Assembly (NCBI GenBank): GCA_024641365.1
Contig: JAHEDF010000201.1
Coordinates: 1 to 6,908, forward strand
From: Planctomycetota bacterium
GTDB lineage: Bacteria > Planctomycetota > UBA11346
DNA length: 6,908 nucleotides
Direction of reading: 5' to 3'
Shown piece after piece: positions 4,820 to 6,908 of this stretch (positions are counted from its first letter, which is position 1; every line of letters starts with the position of its first letter). Made by a program: the position numbers and the translations under genes. The notes under the pieces were generated by a model, which saw only the letters and a program-made list of their open reading frames with translations, had not been told where the DNA came from and did no database searches.

Positions 4820-5830
4820 TTACGGTGATCCCGCCGCAGGCGTGGTGTTGTCTGTCGCCGGGCGAGTTCCCACTAAATTAGCTGTAACACGAACGGACAC
4901 TGGATCATACGTCATCCATACTGGGCCTAAAATGCCGACCGAGGCTTCCAGCGGAATGCCTGGTTCTATGGTTGATCGCAAGGTAATATAAGCGGTTATT
5001 TCAGTTTCTGGTTGCAGACTCTGTAATAATTGCTCTGGGCCATGCAACGTCAGTACGACTTGCGGTTGGCTTAGCTCAATGCTGAAGCGCGTATGAAAAT
5101 CACGCGGAGCTAGTATTTGAATAGGAACAGCCACTTCACGACGTCCTGAATTTCCAGGAGTCAATGTAATCGTGGCAGTAACAGTATCAATAATATCAAA
5201 ATGAGATTGTTGGGCGACTAAAATAATTTTTTCAGTACGTGACTTTAATTGAGTTGGATCTATGTCTGACAGCACAATTGGTTCATAAGTAACCCGTTGG
5301 TTCTTTTCTTTCATCGCTTTAAATTGTTCACCCGTAGCGCGTACTCGTACTCGCGTCGGCTCTAATGCCATACTGGCATTTACACCTTCAGGTATTCCAG
5401 ACAAACTTGGAACTTCGACTGATAAATAATCTTCAGTAATTAATGATAAACCAACGGTGACTTCTCGAATGGAATCTGGGTTTATTTGTTCAATACGGAT
5501 GTCGTCATTTAAACCTAACATCCCGATAGTAATTGGAAATGCTTGCCCGCCTTGCTGGGGAGCATCTGCATCCATTACTAATCGCGGGGAAAGAGTGGAA
5601 CGCAGTGAACTAGTTTGACTAATTGGCACGCTAAGTCGCACAGTAAATGCTTCCGGCTCTATAGAATTAACACGATAACTTTCTGGTACTTTCGCAATTG
5701 ATTCAGGAGAAAATTGAACCGTTATTTGTCGTTCAACTCGCACTTGCCCATTTGTGTATGACCATAATGCAATGGCGATTAAAAATGCACCTAATTTAAT
5801 GGTCCAATTGGTTGTAAAGAAACTCATCAT
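4820..5830 (-). CDS. cdaR: CdaR-type regulator of diadenylate cyclase with YbbR domains
   Basis: CdaR (YbbR) is a membrane-anchored protein whose extracytoplasmic YbbR domains bind and modulate the diadenylate cyclase CdaA. The 336-residue product begins with a short cytoplasmic tail and one membrane helix at about residues 11-27 (IKLGAFLIAIALWSYTN). This is followed at once by the QVRVERQITVQF strand typical of the first YbbR repeat. The rest is beta-rich with recurring PTRVRVRATGEQ / PQVVLTLHGPEQ / PVSVRVTANL strands, consistent with about three YbbR-like repeats, and a short Pro/Ala/Thr tail. The start ATG (5828-5830) overlaps the cdaA stop as ATGA, so the two are very likely translationally coupled. 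A second ATG directly follows. The repeats are divergent and I identify the protein mainly from its architecture and position next to cdaA. The usual downstream glmM is absent. Confidence 0.88.
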   Translation of the reverse strand: MMSFFTTNWTIKLGAFLIAIALWSYTNGQVRVERQITVQFSPESIAKVPESYRVNSIEPEAFTVRLSVPISQTSSLRSTLSPRLVMDADAPQQGGQAFPITIGMLGLNDDIRIEQINPDSIREVTVGLSLITEDYLSVEVPSLSGIPEGVNASMALEPTRVRVRATGEQFKAMKEKNQRVTYEPIVLSDIDPTQLKSRTEKIILVAQQSHFDIIDTVTATITLTPGNSGRREVAVPIQILAPRDFHTRFSIELSQPQVVLTLHGPEQLLQSLQPETEITAYITLRSTIEPGIPLEASVGILGPVWMTYDPVSVRVTANLVGTRPATDNTTPAAGSP

Positions 5831-6708
5831 TTGGACGAATCCATGGGCGCTGGTGTTTCTGCGCTAGAGGCAGCTGGTGACTCGATGCGTTCAGTGCTAC
5901 GTTCATTAGTACGTTCAATACGTTCGGTACGTAATACGCGTCGTCCCCCTTCTCTAAATTCACGTGTTAATATTAATTCGACATCTTGGCGCGTTAGGCC
6001 ACGTGTAAATTGACCACGGTCAGCCATGCTAATGAGCCCCGTTTCTTCGCTGACGACCAAAACCAAGGCATCGGTATCTTCACTAATGCCAATACCGGCG
6101 CGATGACGTGTTCCAGACAAACCACGATAGACCGGATTATTAGTTAATGGCAAGATAACACCCGCACCCGCAATGCGACCACCACGAATAACCATAGCGC
6201 CATCATGCAGTGGTGTGTCTTTCCAAAAAATAGTAATTAATATTTTAGTCGTAATTTCACAATCTAAAGGGCTCGACACGACATAATCATCTAAACGATC
6301 ATTACGTTCAAAGACAATAAGTGCCCCAATGCGCCGTGAAGCTAGATAACTGATTGCTTCACCTAAGTGGCCAATTATCGCAGCATTACTACTGAGATCT
6401 TGGTTTGGAAAAAGTCCACCCATACGTGTAAATAAACGACGCAACTCTGGTTGGAACACCACTGCTACGACCAAAGCGCTGATACCAATACCGGCCTGCA
6501 ACAACCAGGTAATAGCATGTAGTTGCAATGCACGAGCCGACATCCACGCAATTACGACAATAGCTAAAATTAACGTAACGCCGCGTAATTTACCACCTGC
6601 GCTAATACGTTCCAAGGCACGTAACAAATAATAAATCATCACCGTGATTAAAAGAATTTCTAATCCGGAACGCAGATAATAAATAATATCGGCTTGTTCA
6701 AAGTACAT
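5827..6708 (-). CDS. cdaA: Membrane diadenylate cyclase CdaA (c-di-AMP synthase)
   Basis: CdaA condenses two ATP into cyclic di-AMP, a second messenger controlling osmolyte and potassium transport and wall homeostasis where studied. Three N-terminal membrane helices (about residues 15-32, 43-60, 66-85) lead into FQPELRR. The DAC domain (about 110-250) follows, with the catalytic DGA in TPLHDGAMVI (DGA 169-171) and RHR in GTRHRAGIG (201-203). Both hallmark motifs are intact, so an active enzyme is expected. The product has 293 residues, slightly longer than typical, because of a charged tail (260-293) of repeated Glu-Arg pairs followed by an Ala/Ser/Pro end. The ATG at 6706-6708 is chosen; a GTG two codons upstream (6712-6714) is an equal alternative. 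The start lies inside the end of folP and the stop overlaps cdaR, so the three genes form one operon. The missing glmM is noteworthy because CdaA, CdaR and GlmM commonly form a complex. Confidence 0.97.
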   Translation of the reverse strand: MYFEQADIIYYLRSGLEILLITVMIYYLLRALERISAGGKLRGVTLILAIVVIAWMSARALQLHAITWLLQAGIGISALVVAVVFQPELRRLFTRMGGLFPNQDLSSNAAIIGHLGEAISYLASRRIGALIVFERNDRLDDYVVSSPLDCEITTKILITIFWKDTPLHDGAMVIRGGRIAGAGVILPLTNNPVYRGLSGTRHRAGIGISEDTDALVLVVSEETGLISMADRGQFTRGLTRQDVELILTREFREGGRRVLRTERIERTNERSTERIESPAASSAETPAPMDSSK

Positions 6709-6908
6709 CAGCACCCACTTTCAGGGAACGATGTAATCGCATTGCGGCAACAGCTCCTGGGACATCATGAACGCGCAAAAGAGCACACGAATCAGCAATG
6801 AGTCCATGTACAATATGGCTCAGACTATCACGCTCATCTGCTGGTAGTTCTACACCAGCAACCAATGGTAAAAAAGATTTACGGCTGACACCAACAACAA
6901 TTGGACGA
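6698..6908 (-). CDS. folP: Dihydropteroate synthase, C-terminal part (cut by window edge)
   Basis: Dihydropteroate synthase joins p-aminobenzoate to dihydropterin pyrophosphate in folate synthesis and is the sulfonamide target. The C-terminal 69 residues are present. They include the family motif RPIVVGVSRKSFLP, whose SRKS carries the conserved Lys/Ser of the pterin/phosphate pocket, and the closing ALLRVHDVPGAVAAMRL, whose RVHDV motif is characteristic. The stop TGA at 6698-6700 overlaps the cdaA start by 11 bases in a different frame, indicating translational coupling. The usual Gly after SRKSF is Leu here (SRKSFLP), a minor difference. The N-terminal part lies outside the window. folP next to cdaA is a known arrangement in several bacterial groups. 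Confidence 0.93.
   Translation of the reverse strand, partial: RPIVVGVSRKSFLPLVAGVELPADERDSLSHIVHGLIADSCALLRVHDVPGAVAAMRLHRSLKVGADVL

Overview
The window looks like chromosomal DNA of a double-membrane (Gram-negative type) bacterium. A small protein with a signal peptide and a C-terminal phenylalanine looks like an outer-membrane beta-barrel, and a signal-peptide rhodanese looks periplasmic. Base composition is moderate to slightly AT-rich by eye. The lineage is uncertain. A folP-cdaA-cdaR order together with a protein carrying CX2C-X16-CX2C zinc ribbons, a membrane anchor and a coiled coil would suit the Planctomycetes/Lentisphaerae/Verrucomicrobia side of bacteria, or a deltaproteobacterial-type group, better than a gammaproteobacterium. 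That is inference from memory of family distributions.

Right side, minus strand (about 6908 to 4820): the end of folP (dihydropteroate synthase) overlaps the start of cdaA (diadenylate cyclase, makes c-di-AMP). cdaA in turn overlaps cdaR (YbbR-domain regulator) by ATGA. This is a tightly coupled operon. The next gene in the same direction, after about 108 bases, is a secreted single-domain rhodanese (4711 to 4328). The usual neighbour glmM is not there.

Middle: a strong bidirectional terminator (4262-4297) separates the rhodanese from a convergent plus-strand gene (3747-4139). That gene encodes a 130-residue acidic, proline-rich protein of unknown function. It is divergent, across a 315-base intergenic region, from a minus-strand gene (3431 to 2235). 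The latter encodes a 398-residue protein with two N-terminal zinc ribbons, a disordered linker, one membrane helix and a long charged coiled coil. These two genes are the least ordinary part of the window.

Left side, minus strand: a terminator (2193-2226), whose U-tract overlaps a perfect TATAAT, ends the zinc-ribbon gene. Then come an HI0933-family flavoprotein (2150 to 921), the small putative outer-membrane protein (828 to 316), and the first 92 codons of ruvB (278 to the window edge).

Most of the window is housekeeping: DNA recombination, folate synthesis and c-di-AMP signalling. I see no CRISPR array, insertion sequence, tRNA, rRNA or phage gene.
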